Program-made: the position numbers and the translations under genes | Assembly (NCBI GenBank): GCA_947502635.1 | Contig: CANNAN010000012.1 | Span: 62,001 to 126,000 of the forward strand | Length of the DNA: 64,000 nt | Reading direction: 5' to 3' | Origin: an uncultured Flavobacteriaceae bacterium | GTDB lineage: Bacteria > Bacteroidota > Bacteroidia > Flavobacteriales > Flavobacteriaceae | Shown: in pieces, positions 1-8,034 of the stretch | Position numbering within the stretch: the first letter of the stretch is position 1 | Layout: every line of letters starts with the position of its first letter | The notes under the pieces: model-generated | Databases searched by the model: none | What the model saw: only the letters and a program-made list of their open reading frames with translations | Told to the model about the DNA's origin: nothing

Positions 1-2
1 AT

Positions 3-506
3 GTTAAGCATATGCGGACAAGACATAAGGCAGAAAAGGAATTGATTAGCAAGACAAAAGAAATTGAAATTCAAAAAACGAGAGAATTACTTGAATTAAA
101 GAATAAAGAGCTAGCTGCTTCAGCTTTACAATTAATTGAAAAAGATGAGTTTTTAAAGGATTTAAAGTCAAAAATTAGAGTTGGTGCAGATAAATTAAAA
201 ATCCCTGAATTAAATAAGGTTCTTCGTTCTATTTCGGTTAATAATAATAAAAATTGGGATGAATTTAAACTTAGATTTATAGAAATAAATAAAGGTTTTT
301 ATGATAAAATCTTCGAAAAATATCCTAATTTAAGTCAAGGAGACCAAAAAGTATGTGCCTTAATAAAGTTGAATTTTTCAAGTAAAGAAATGGCCAGGTT
401 ACTTGGGATTTCAGTTGAATCTGTGCATACTTCTAGACATAGAATTAGAAAAAAAATGGAATTGCCAAGAAATATAAACTTAGAAGACTATATAAGTTCA
501 TTATAG
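3..506 (+). CDS. TPR/LuxR-type transcriptional regulator, C-terminal part (5' end outside window)
   Basis: The reading frame is open to the left edge, so this is the 3' part of a longer gene; an internal ATG at 12 is not the true start. What is visible is a charged helical/coiled-coil stretch rich in Lys and Glu, then a C-terminal helix-turn-helix of the LuxR/GerE kind (SSKEMARLLGISVESVHTSR). It is very similar, segment by segment, to the last ~165 residues of the complete protein at 23714-25351, which has a signal/TM start, TPRs, a TM segment and the same HTH. By analogy this is probably a membrane-anchored one-component regulator. It lies just upstream of, and in the same direction as, the anhydrogalactose operon, which suggests but does not prove that it controls that operon. 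Confidence 0.8.
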   Translation, partial: VKHMRTRHKAEKELISKTKEIEIQKTRELLELKNKELAASALQLIEKDEFLKDLKSKIRVGADKLKIPELNKVLRSISVNNNKNWDEFKLRFIEINKGFYDKIFEKYPNLSQGDQKVCALIKLNFSSKEMARLLGISVESVHTSRHRIRKKMELPRNINLEDYISSL

Positions 507-829
507 AATATCCTTACCAAGAACAAACAATATCATTATTTACAGTAAAGATCTGTACAACTATTAAATTGACTTTTTCTTTGAAATAGGATTCTTAGTT
601 CAAAACTATTAATGGGTTTAGTGAAAATTCTTCGAATTGTAAATTGGTAATGTAATTACAAGTATGAGGTTTCAAACGGTAGAGTAAAATCTGATTTAGA
701 TAAGGTAATTTTTGTTCTTTTATGGTATTTATTAATACTTGCAGAATTTCTTTTGTAATTTGCGTTGGAAGGTAAGTTCATAGTACATATTTTGTTGATT
801 AAACAATTGAATTTGACGAATTAAAAGTG

Positions 830-856
830 GCATAAATAATTAGAAATTATTTATGC
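830..856. repeat. Hairpin, 11-bp perfect stem, 5-nt loop
   Basis: Arms GCATAAATAAT (830-840) and ATTATTTATGC (846-856) are perfect complements around the loop TAGAA. There is no U-tract, so it looks more like a binding site or RNA structure than a classical terminator. It could mark the 3' end of the upstream regulator's transcript, but that gene ends more than 300 bases earlier. Confidence 0.45.
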
Positions 857-954
857 TTAAACTAGGAAGTTTAGTCTTTTTCAGGCTAATTTGACGCGTT
901 GTAGAGTTTTAGTCTAGTCATTTTATTCTTAACTTACTTTAGTTTTATTCTAAT

Positions 955-997
955 TTAGCTAATCTTAAAAAAGTATAACTTTTTTAAGATTAGCTAA
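955..997. promoter_or_regulatory. 43-bp near-perfect palindrome before the anhydrogalactose operon
   Basis: The left arm (955-974) and right arm (978-997) are exact 20-base reverse complements separated by ATA. Each arm contains TTAGCTAATCTT and a run of six A or T. It ends 53 bases before the preferred start of the dehydrogenase at 1051 and overlaps an upstream in-frame ATG at 997. The size and perfection suggest an RNA hairpin (attenuator or terminator-like) or a large operator. No tract of Us follows the stem. Confidence 0.6.
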
Positions 998-1050
998 TGC
1001 CTTTTATACATAAAAAACAATTAAATATTAAAATTAAATATAAAAACAAA

Positions 1051-2067
1051 ATGTTAGCAACACAATACGAAGGCAATCAAACCTTCACTGTATTTAAAAA
1101 AGAAGTTGAAGCACCTGCTGCTGGAGAAGTAAGAATAAAAGTAGCATATGTAGGTGTTTGTGGAACCGATGTACACATTTATCACGGAATGATGGATAAA
1201 CGTGTAAATATTCCAGAAACAATAGGTCATGAAATGTCCGGTACAATTGATGCTTTAGGCGAAGGAGTTACTGATTATAATGTGGGGGACAAAGTAGTTG
1301 TTCGTCCGTTAGATGATAGATTGGCACAACCTTCTGATAAAGGCTTTAATCACGTCTGTGAAAAATTAAAATTTATTGGAATTGATAGTCCTGGAGCTAT
1401 GCAAGAATATTGGAATGTTCCTGCATTTACTTTACACAAATTAAAAGCCGAAACCGATTTAAAATTAGCAGCTTTAATAGAGCCATTATCTGTGGCTACT
1501 CATGATGTTAGGTTGAGTGGTTTAAAAGCAGGTGAAACTGCAGTCGTTTTGGGCGGTGGCCCAATTGGATTGTTAGTAGCAATGGTCGCTAAAGAAGTTG
1601 GAGCACATGTCATTGTTTCTGAAGTAAATGAAACAAGAATCGCTAAAGCAAAAGAACTAGGTATGGATGCTGTTAACCCTATGGAGGTTAATTTAGTTGA
1701 CTATGTACGCAGCAAAACTGATAATAGATTAGCTGATGTTGTTTTTGAAGTAGCAGGTGTACAACCAGCATTGGACATAATGACTGAAGTAGCTGGAATT
1801 AGAGGGCGTATAGTCATGGTCGCTATTCATGGAGACAAAAAGCCTGTAGATTTATTTAAATTTTTCTGGAAAGAATTAAAATTAATTGGTGCTCGTGTTT
1901 ATGAAAAAGAAGATTATGAAAAATCTATAGCACTAATTACCGCGAATGAGCTGCCTTTTGAAAAAATGATTACTGATGTTCAACCATTAAGTAATATCCA
2001 ACAAGTATTTGGAAATATTGATAACAATCCTGATGGGATGAAAGTATTAATGGACTGCCAACAATAA
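1051..2067 (+). CDS. Zinc-dependent alcohol dehydrogenase, candidate 2-keto-3-deoxy-L-galactonate 5-dehydrogenase
   Basis: Medium-chain dehydrogenase/reductase of the sorbitol/threonine dehydrogenase kind, 338 residues from the chosen start. Visible are the catalytic zinc ligand Cys37 in GVCGTD, the following TIGHE motif (His60-Glu61) and the nucleotide-binding GGGPIG loop near residue 170. The usual four-cysteine structural zinc loop is absent. An ATG at 997 would add 18 Lys-rich residues but lies inside the palindrome; MLATQYEGNQ at 1051 is the natural family start. It heads a four-gene operon with an 18-base gap to the next gene. In the known 3,6-anhydro-L-galactose pathway, 2-keto-3-deoxy-L-galactonate is oxidised at C5 by such an enzyme before re-reduction. 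The fold is certain; the substrate is inferred from context. Confidence 0.75.
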   Translation: MLATQYEGNQTFTVFKKEVEAPAAGEVRIKVAYVGVCGTDVHIYHGMMDKRVNIPETIGHEMSGTIDALGEGVTDYNVGDKVVVRPLDDRLAQPSDKGFNHVCEKLKFIGIDSPGAMQEYWNVPAFTLHKLKAETDLKLAALIEPLSVATHDVRLSGLKAGETAVVLGGGPIGLLVAMVAKEVGAHVIVSEVNETRIAKAKELGMDAVNPMEVNLVDYVRSKTDNRLADVVFEVAGVQPALDIMTEVAGIRGRIVMVAIHGDKKPVDLFKFFWKELKLIGARVYEKEDYEKSIALITANELPFEKMITDVQPLSNIQQVFGNIDNNPDGMKVLMDCQQ

Positions 2068-2085
2068 AATTATAAAGAATATAAA

Positions 2086-2880
2086 ATGAAAGAATTATTT
2101 GAATTAACAGGAAAAGTGTCATTAGTTACAGGAGGAACTCATGGTATAGGAATGGCAATTGCAAGAACTTTAGCAAAAGCTGGGTCTAAAGTATGTATTA
2201 ATGATATTGATCAAGAAAAACTTGAGAACTGTAAAAAAGAATTTAAGTCTGAAGGAATTGATGTTTACACATTATTATTTGATGTTACTGATGAGGACGC
2301 TGTAGATAAAGGTATTTCTCAAATTGAAAAAGAGGTTGGAGATATTGATATTTTGGTGAACAATGCAGGAATTATAAAACGTATTCCTATTTTAGATATG
2401 CCAGTTTCTGATTTTAAACAAGTTATTGATATTGATTTGGTCGCTCCTCTAATTATGGCAAAAAGAATTGCTCCTAAAATGCTAGAAAAAAGAGAAGGTA
2501 AGATTATCAATATTTGCTCTATGATGAGTATTTATGGAAGAAATTCTGTTTCAGCTTATGCAGCAGCTAAAGGTGGTTTAAAACTCTTGACACAAAATAT
2601 GACTTGTGAATGGGCAAAATATAATGTTCAAATAAATGGTATAGGTCCTGGTTATATTGCTACGGCTCAGACTGAACCAATTAGAGTAGGAGGGCACCCG
2701 TTTAATGACTTGGTTATGACGCGTACGCCTGCTAACCGTTGGGGAGAACCATCAGATGTTGGAAATGCTGCACTATTTTTGGCTTCAAAAGCTGCAGATT
2801 TTGTGAATGGTCAAGTATTGTATGTTGATGGAGGTATATTAGCTAATTTTGGCTATGTAAAAGGAGAGAACGACTTATAA
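2086..2880 (+). CDS. SDR oxidoreductase, KduD/gluconate 5-dehydrogenase-like, candidate 2,5-diketo-3-deoxygalactonate reductase
   Basis: Classical short-chain dehydrogenase of 264 residues. It has the cofactor loop TGGTHGIG (17-24), NNAG (92-95) and the catalytic set Ser145/148, Tyr158 and Lys162 in YAAAK. The C-terminal GQVLYVDGG is typical of the family. Closest functional relatives by motif are gluconate 5-dehydrogenase and KduD (2-keto-3-deoxygluconate 5-dehydrogenase). In the anhydrogalactose route such an enzyme reduces 2,5-diketo-3-deoxy-L-galactonate to 2-keto-3-deoxygluconate. It lies between the zinc dehydrogenase and the aldehyde dehydrogenase with short gaps (18 and 38 bases), so it is presumably co-transcribed. 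The family is certain; the substrate is inferred. Confidence 0.8.
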   Translation: MKELFELTGKVSLVTGGTHGIGMAIARTLAKAGSKVCINDIDQEKLENCKKEFKSEGIDVYTLLFDVTDEDAVDKGISQIEKEVGDIDILVNNAGIIKRIPILDMPVSDFKQVIDIDLVAPLIMAKRIAPKMLEKREGKIINICSMMSIYGRNSVSAYAAAKGGLKLLTQNMTCEWAKYNVQINGIGPGYIATAQTEPIRVGGHPFNDLVMTRTPANRWGEPSDVGNAALFLASKAADFVNGQVLYVDGGILANFGYVKGENDL

Positions 2881-2918
2881 TTTTTAAATAAACTTCTAAT
2901 AAACTAATATAAAATAAT

Positions 2919-4373
2919 ATGTCACAAGCAAAAGAATACGAATTATTTATAAACGGTGAATGGAAAGCTTCTTCTTCAGGAGAAACGATTGATGTTATTA
3001 GCCCATCTAGTGAAGAATTAGTTGCGAAAATTCAAAATGGAACTATTGATGATGCTAATGAGGCTTTAGAAGCAGCTGAAAAAGCACAAAAAGAATGGAA
3101 AAAATTACCAGCACGTAAAAGAGCTGAGTATTTATATGCATTAGCTAACGAAATAAAAGCTAGTTCTGATTACTTGGCCGAACTTTTAGTTAGAGAACAA
3201 GGAAAATTGCTTAAGGTTGCTAAAATGGAAGTAGCAGTAGCGGCATCGTTTATGGAGTATGCAGCTGAAGGCGCACGTAGAATTGAAGGAGATATTATTC
3301 CTTCTGATAATCCAGATGAGCAAATATGGATTCAAAAAATACCTAGAGGTGTCGTTGTAGCAATTACGGCTTGGAACTTCCCTTTTGCTTTAGCAGGAAG
3401 AAAAATTGGACCAGCATTAGTAGCTGGAAATACTATAGTTGTTAAACCTACTTCCGAAACGCCATTGGCTACTTTAGAATTAGGAAATTTAGCTAATAAA
3501 GTTGGTATTCCTAAAGGGGTTCTAAACATTTTAACAGGACCAGGAAGAGCCATGGGTAATGCTTTAGTAAAAAGCCCAATCACAAAAATGGTAACCATGA
3601 CAGGTTCTACACCTGTTGGACAGCAAATAGCTAGAAATGCTGCAGATAATTTAACACATGTACAATTAGAATTAGGAGGTAAAGCACCATTTATTGTTTT
3701 TGAAGATGCTGATATTGATGCAGCTGTTGATTCTGCATTACACTCTAGATTTGATAATTGTGGACAGGTTTGTACTTGTAATGAAAGAATGTATATCCAA
3801 GAAACGGTCTATGATGAATTTATGGAGAAATTCATAGCTAAAACTAAGGCTTTAAAAGTAGGTGATCCTATGTTAGATGATACAGATATGGGACCTAAAG
3901 TGAACAAATCTGAACTTGAACACATGGAACATCTTGTTAAAGTTAGTTTAGAGGAAGGTGCTACTTTGGCAACTGGTGGTAAACGACCAGAAGGAAAAGA
4001 ATTCGAAAAAGGATTCTGGTTTGAACCTACTGTTTTAACTAATGTTAAGCAAGACATGACTATTGTTCATGAAGAATCATTTGGACCTATTTTACCAGTT
4101 TTAAAATTCAAATCATTTGATGAAGTTATTGGGTATGCTAACGATTGTGAATATGGCTTAGCTGCTATGGTTTTTACAAACGATATGAACAAAATAATGA
4201 AATGTAATGAAGAATTGGAGTACGGTGAAATCTATGTAAATAGAGGACATGGAGAACAACATCAAGGGTTTCATAACGGCTACAAATTGTCTGGATCTGG
4301 AGGAGAAGATGGAAAGTATGGTTTTGAACAATACTTAGAGAAAAAGACCTTTTATGTAAAATATAAAGCATAA
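2919..4373 (+). CDS. NAD(P)-dependent aldehyde dehydrogenase, candidate 3,6-anhydro-L-galactose dehydrogenase
   Basis: Full-length aldehyde dehydrogenase (484 residues). It has the oxyanion/cofactor motif WNFPFA, the general base Glu251 in LELGGKAP and the nucleophile Cys285 in GQVCTC. Overall it resembles lactaldehyde/glycolaldehyde dehydrogenase AldA, including the C-terminal [18 protein letters not shown] stretch. Because the next gene, four bases on, encodes a very good match to 3,6-anhydro-L-galactonate cycloisomerase, the natural role is oxidation of 3,6-anhydro-L-galactose to the aldonate. Lactaldehyde oxidation (for example in deoxyhexose breakdown) is the main alternative. The fold and chemistry are certain; the substrate assignment is moderate. 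Confidence 0.75.
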   Translation: MSQAKEYELFINGEWKASSSGETIDVISPSSEELVAKIQNGTIDDANEALEAAEKAQKEWKKLPARKRAEYLYALANEIKASSDYLAELLVREQGKLLKVAKMEVAVAASFMEYAAEGARRIEGDIIPSDNPDEQIWIQKIPRGVVVAITAWNFPFALAGRKIGPALVAGNTIVVKPTSETPLATLELGNLANKVGIPKGVLNILTGPGRAMGNALVKSPITKMVTMTGSTPVGQQIARNAADNLTHVQLELGGKAPFIVFEDADIDAAVDSALHSRFDNCGQVCTCNERMYIQETVYDEFMEKFIAKTKALKVGDPMLDDTDMGPKVNKSELEHMEHLVKVSLEEGATLATGGKRPEGKEFEKGFWFEPTVLTNVKQDMTIVHEESFGPILPVLKFKSFDEVIGYANDCEYGLAAMVFTNDMNKIMKCNEELEYGEIYVNRGHGEQHQGFHNGYKLSGSGGEDGKYGFEQYLEKKTFYVKYKA

Positions 4374-4377
4374 TTTA

Positions 4378-5469
4378 ATGACAACAAAAATTTCTAATGT
4401 AGAAGTAAAATTGTTTAAAGTTCCATTGCCTGAAGTGTTATCTGATGCTAAACATGGTGATCACTATCATTTTGAATTAGTTACAACGACTATTACTTTA
4501 GAAGATGGTTCTCAAGGAACAGGTTATACCTATACTGGAGGAAAAGGAGGCACGGCTATTAAAGCAATGATAGAGCATGATTTTGCAAATGCTTTAATTG
4601 GAATGGATGGAAGTGAGATTGAAAAAATTTATGACTTTTTAGAGTGGCATATTCATTATGTAGGTCGTGGTGGAATTGCTTCATTTGCAATTTCAACCGT
4701 AGATATTGCTTTATGGGATATTCGTTGTAAAAAATTAGGTCAACCTCTATGGAAAGTAGCTGGAGGGTCAGATAATACCTGTAAAGCTTACTGTGGGGGT
4801 ATCGATTTACAATTTCCAATCGAGAAATTGTTAAATAATATGAAAACCTATTTAGCAAATGGATTCAATGCTGTTAAAATTAAAATAGGTCGTGATAATT
4901 TAGATGAAGACTTAGAAAGGATTAAAGCCGTTCGTGAATTCATTGGACCAGATGTTACTTTTATGGTGGATGCCAATTATTCAATGACTGTTGAAAAAGC
5001 GATTAAAGCCATTGAAGGATTCAAACAATATGACATCACTTGGTTTGAAGAACCTATTATTCCTGATAATTATAAAGGTTATGCAGAAATTGTTGACAAA
5101 ACAGGGTTTCCATTGGCAATGGGTGAAAACTTGCATACTATTCATGAATTTGAATATGCTATGGAACAATCTAAATTATCATTTGTTCAACCAGATGCTT
5201 CAAATTGCGGTGGTGTAACAGGTTGGTTAGCAGCAGCTAAATTGGCAAATGAAAATAATATTCCAGTGTGTGCTCATGGTATGCAGGAATTACACGTTAG
5301 TTTAGTTTCATCTCAAGAAAATGCAGGCTGGTTAGAAGTTCATAGTTTTCCTATAGACGAGTACACAAAACGTCCTTTAGTTGTAGAAAATTATAGAGCT
5401 GTAGCACCAGATACTCCTGGAGTTGGTGTTGAGTTCGATTGGGAAAAACTTCAACCTTATTTGCAGTAA
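4378..5469 (+). CDS. 3,6-anhydro-L-galactonate cycloisomerase-like enolase-superfamily enzyme
   Basis: Mandelate racemase/muconate lactonising subgroup protein of 363 residues. Metal ligands are readable as Asp198 (VDAN), Glu224 (WFEEP) and Glu250 (GEN), with a candidate catalytic His300 in CAHGM and a KIKIG lysine motif around residue 164. From memory, the sequence is close along its whole length to the Vibrio agar-catabolic cycloisomerase, including [30 protein letters not shown] and the C-terminal [11 protein letters not shown]. That enzyme opens 3,6-anhydro-L-galactonate to 2-keto-3-deoxy-L-galactonate. It is last in the operon (four-base gap) and is followed by a strong terminator. Confidence in the specific function is good but rests on remembered similarity. 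Confidence 0.8.
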   Translation: MTTKISNVEVKLFKVPLPEVLSDAKHGDHYHFELVTTTITLEDGSQGTGYTYTGGKGGTAIKAMIEHDFANALIGMDGSEIEKIYDFLEWHIHYVGRGGIASFAISTVDIALWDIRCKKLGQPLWKVAGGSDNTCKAYCGGIDLQFPIEKLLNNMKTYLANGFNAVKIKIGRDNLDEDLERIKAVREFIGPDVTFMVDANYSMTVEKAIKAIEGFKQYDITWFEEPIIPDNYKGYAEIVDKTGFPLAMGENLHTIHEFEYAMEQSKLSFVQPDASNCGGVTGWLAAAKLANENNIPVCAHGMQELHVSLVSSQENAGWLEVHSFPIDEYTKRPLVVENYRAVAPDTPGVGVEFDWEKLQPYLQ

Positions 5470-5545
5470 AAATTTGATGATCTAGCTTGTTTAGAATTGA
5501 ATACATCATTTCTATCTGGTTTATAAAATCAAAATAATTAATAAT

Positions 5546-5577
5546 AAAGCCGATAAACATAACGTTTATCGGCTTTT
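5546..5577 (+). terminator. Rho-independent terminator of the anhydrogalactose operon
   Basis: Perfect 13-bp stem (AAAGCCGATAAAC at 5546-5558, GTTTATCGGCTTT at 5564-5576) with a 5-nt loop and T-rich right flank. It lies 77 bases after the cycloisomerase stop codon. The flanking A and T runs could make it bidirectional. Confidence 0.85.
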
Positions 5578-5783
5578 ATACTTTTTGATAAATGATCAGT
5601 GGAAAAAGCGAATGATCAATCACCTCTCTTTTAATATGTTATCACTTAAGAGAATTTAAGTTTGATTTTAGAATGTTTATAATTCTAATACTGGCTATAT
5701 TTTTAATAAAATAATTATTCATATTCAATTATCCTATCCAAATAATATTGGCCTATTTAAGTTTATATTTTAACTAAAACTAG

Positions 5784-5813
5784 TTGTTAAATAAAATTAG
5801 TTATTTAAGTTTG
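5784..5813 (+). promoter_or_regulatory. Bacteroidota-type promoter for the beta-helix lipoprotein gene
   Basis: TTG at 5784-5786 and TAAGTTTG at 5806-5813, separated by 19 bases, match the flavobacterial -33 (TTG) and -7 (TAnnTTTG) pattern. This would place the transcript start near 5819, about 20 bases before the ATG at 5840. Confidence 0.55.
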
Positions 5814-5839
5814 CATTCCAAATCTAAATTTTGAAATTC

Positions 5840-6913
5840 ATGAAAAACTTACTTAGTCTCTTTTTATTTTTAGTAACAATCTTTCTCATAGGTTGTAGCA
5901 GTGATGAAAATACAAATTCAGAGCCAGATACAGACCCTGATGAGACTACAGTGATTGTGCCTAACTCAGAGTCAAAGTATAACTTAGGGACACTTCCAGA
6001 AATTGTTGCAGATATAGAATGGCCTGTTGTTCCAGAAACCACTGAAGAGCGTATCGTAACAAATGACACAGAACTTCAGGAGGCTGTTACAACTAATGGT
6101 GTATCTGCTAAAGTATTAGCGGGAACTTATAATAGTATTAATATCACTTGTAATGATTGCGAATTTATCCTTGAAGCTGCCGCAGAAATTAAAGGTAGTT
6201 TAATATTTTCAGGTACTAGAATTCGCTGGGTAGGTGGGCTTGTAACTATAGGTCCCGTTCGTTTAAATAGTCATCCAGGAGATATAATGATTGATAATTT
6301 ACATGCTATTACAGATGGAGGTAAGTTAAATAACTTCTCAGGATTAGCTACGGGGTGGAATCGTGTCGCTCTTATTAATTCTACGCTGGAAGTAAAGAAT
6401 GGTAATAATAATGGAGATTGGGCGATCTTTGTTCAAGGTAAAAAAGAAACAGACTTTAGAGGGGAGAATTTTATTCTCGCCAATGTACGTTTAGAGTCGG
6501 ATGCTCAAAATAATCGGTTTCAGTCCATTAAGAATTTTGTGGTTGTTGATTCTTATTTTAATTCTAATAAAACATCTAAAAATGGATTACGTATACATCA
6601 AGGTTGTGAAGATGTTTATATGAAAGATGTTATTATTGTAGGGGCCAATACCAATTCTGGAGATGAAACCCAGTTAACTAATGGTGTTTTTGAACGTATT
6701 ACGCGGTACAACGATGTAAATAATCATTTTTCAAATGGTATAGGATTTAATACAGTTAATGTTACCATAAACGATTCCCAATGCTATACAACAGCATCTA
6801 GTGGTGTTGGAGTTCCTCCTAAACTAGGCAATGCTACTGGAGTTAATCCAGATATGAAAGATTGGGATGGTACAACTGTGCCAAATGCTTCGAATGTAGG
6901 AGCAGATCATTAG
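5840..6913 (+). CDS. Outer-membrane-type lipoprotein, putative right-handed beta-helix protein
   Basis: The chosen ATG gives a 357-residue protein with a clear lipoprotein signal (hydrophobic residues 4-17, lipobox LIGC with Cys19), followed by an acidic Ser/Asp/Glu/Thr-rich linker to about residue 45. The TTG nine bases earlier is unnecessary. The rest has short alternating hydrophobic segments with repeated Asn/Gly turns (GSLIFSG, IRWVGG, VALINSTLEVKNG, FVVVDSYFNSN, VYMKDVIIVG), typical of pectate-lyase-like parallel beta-helices. I cannot assign a catalytic family. Its position after the agar-sugar operon, with its own promoter, suggests a carbohydrate-related surface role (binding protein or lyase). 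The function is not established. Confidence 0.6.
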   Translation: MKNLLSLFLFLVTIFLIGCSSDENTNSEPDTDPDETTVIVPNSESKYNLGTLPEIVADIEWPVVPETTEERIVTNDTELQEAVTTNGVSAKVLAGTYNSINITCNDCEFILEAAAEIKGSLIFSGTRIRWVGGLVTIGPVRLNSHPGDIMIDNLHAITDGGKLNNFSGLATGWNRVALINSTLEVKNGNNNGDWAIFVQGKKETDFRGENFILANVRLESDAQNNRFQSIKNFVVVDSYFNSNKTSKNGLRIHQGCEDVYMKDVIIVGANTNSGDETQLTNGVFERITRYNDVNNHFSNGIGFNTVNVTINDSQCYTTASSGVGVPPKLGNATGVNPDMKDWDGTTVPNASNVGADH

Positions 6914-7229
6914 TGGTCTAAATGAAGGATTAGAAATCTTTATTAGTAGATAATATTTTTTTTGCAGGAGTTACATAATCTTGCAGGTTAGTAACCTCAT
7001 AATTTTCTATGATATATTCTTTACTCATAATTTTAATATTTTTTTGTTACAAACCTTATTTTTCATAAAATTTATTTAAATATAAAAGGAATCGGAGGCA
7101 CAATTAAAGCTTTCCGATTCCTTGCTATTAACCAAAAAAGAATCAATTACCTATACAATACATTTTCTGTAAATCTGTAAAATCTTCTTCTGCAAATTCT
7201 AAATCATATAAGAGTTTGTTGGTTAAAAT
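6914..7229. other. Convergent intergenic region
   Basis: These 316 bases separate the lipoprotein gene from the oppositely oriented SDR gene. The only structure seen is the hairpin at 7086-7123. No coding potential is recognised. Confidence 0.5.
7086..7123. terminator. Hairpin between convergent genes, possible terminator
   Basis: Perfect 11-bp stem AAGGAATCGGA (7086-7096) and TCCGATTCCTT (7113-7123) with a 16-nt loop. The position between converging genes fits a bidirectional terminator, though no long T-tract follows. Confidence 0.45.
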
Positions 7230-8012
7230 TTATTCAAGTATATGACCGCCAGAATGGTTAAGAATTGTACCTGTCATATATCCAGCAAGGTCTGATGCAG
7301 CAAGAACAATGATTCCAGCTGTATCTTGTGTTGAAGGCAGTCTTTTTAAGGCGGTTTTCTGTTGTTCAATGAAGCCTTGCATTTCCTCTCTACTTAAGTC
7401 CATATTCGCTCCCATAGTAGTAAAAGTATAGTCTATAGTTGGTGAGTCGGGCATAGCCTCAGAGCGTACTCCAATAACACGAACCCCTTCTGAACCCCAT
7501 TCTGTTGCAAGGCTTTTTACCAAACCTTCGGTCGCTGCATGGGAAGCCGTAAGAGCGGCACTCCAAGGAGAACCAACTTTAGATAAAGTAGAAGTTATGA
7601 AAATGATCACACCTTTTTTTTGTTTTGACATTATAGGAAAAGCGGCCTTTGCTGTAACAAATTGGTTCGCAGTAGTTGTTTTAAGAGGGATTAGAAATTG
7701 CTCTAAAGAAACATCTAATGCGGGTTTCCCATGGTTGTATTCTGCAGGATTGGAAGCACTTAAATTAATAACAATATCTACAGAAACGTTTTCACGTTCA
7801 AACCAAGCGAAGTATTGATTCACTTCGTTTTCATTTAAGGTATCTACTTTTCTAATGTCTCCTAAATTGGAAGATTCGATACCTTCAACATTAATATCTG
7901 AAAGAAATATATTTGCCCCACTATCTTTAAAAGATTTGGCAACCTGTGTTCCTAAAGCTCCTTTGGCTCCAAAAATTAATGCATTTTTGTTTACTAATAA
8001 TTGATTTTTCAT
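7230..8012 (-). CDS. Atypical SDR-family protein lacking the catalytic Tyr-Lys pair
   Basis: A 260-residue Rossmann protein with the loop GAKGALG (15-21) and a typical SDR length and ending (TGTILNHSGGH). In the helix that normally carries YxxxK, the sequence is ALTASHAATEG, so the expected Tyr is Leu154 and the expected Lys is His158; Ser141 remains in ITST. The protein may bind a nucleotide without classical SDR catalysis, or use other residues. It follows the DinB-like gene on the same strand with a 22-base gap, so the two form a small operon. That operon is divergent from an HxlR regulator and probably controlled by it. The substrate is unknown. Confidence 0.7.
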   Translation of the reverse strand: MKNQLLVNKNALIFGAKGALGTQVAKSFKDSGANIFLSDINVEGIESSNLGDIRKVDTLNENEVNQYFAWFERENVSVDIVINLSASNPAEYNHGKPALDVSLEQFLIPLKTTTANQFVTAKAAFPIMSKQKKGVIIFITSTLSKVGSPWSAALTASHAATEGLVKSLATEWGSEGVRVIGVRSEAMPDSPTIDYTFTTMGANMDLSREEMQGFIEQQKTALKRLPSTQDTAGIIVLAASDLAGYMTGTILNHSGGHILE

Positions 8013-8034
8013 TTTACTTATTTTTAATTTTTAG

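Larger units (their letters stand above)
507..1050. other. Intergenic region with two hairpins, upstream of the anhydrogalactose operon
   Basis: No gene is recognisable in these 544 bases. The region holds an 11-bp hairpin at 830-856 and a 20-bp perfect inverted repeat at 955-997. No unambiguous TAnnTTTG promoter was identified; TTTG-containing candidates occur around 815 and 890. The promoter of the downstream operon most likely lies between the two hairpins. Confidence 0.6.
5470..5839. other. Intergenic region: operon terminator plus promoter of the next gene
   Basis: No gene is seen. The first 110 bases contain the terminator at 5546-5577. The rest is AT-rich, with TTTAAGTTT-like words recurring near 5655, 5757 and 5804; the last belongs to a good -33/-7 promoter for the lipoprotein gene. 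Confidence 0.6.

Noticed and set aside
997-1050. Upstream ATG adding 18 residues to the zinc dehydrogenase
   Set aside because: The ATG is the last base of a 20-bp hairpin arm, the added residues are Lys/Ile-rich and unlike the family N-terminus, and MLATQYEG at 1051 is a normal start.
2919-4373. Simple label lactaldehyde dehydrogenase (AldA)
   Set aside because: Sequence resemblance to AldA is real, but the operon partners fit the anhydrogalactose route better and no fucose or rhamnose genes are nearby. Kept as an alternative only.
4559-5560. Open frames on the minus strand and in other frames inside the aldehyde dehydrogenase, cycloisomerase, VCBS and eCIS genes
   Set aside because: They overlap well-supported genes on the opposite strand or in other frames, have no family similarity and show skewed composition; they are shadows of real genes.
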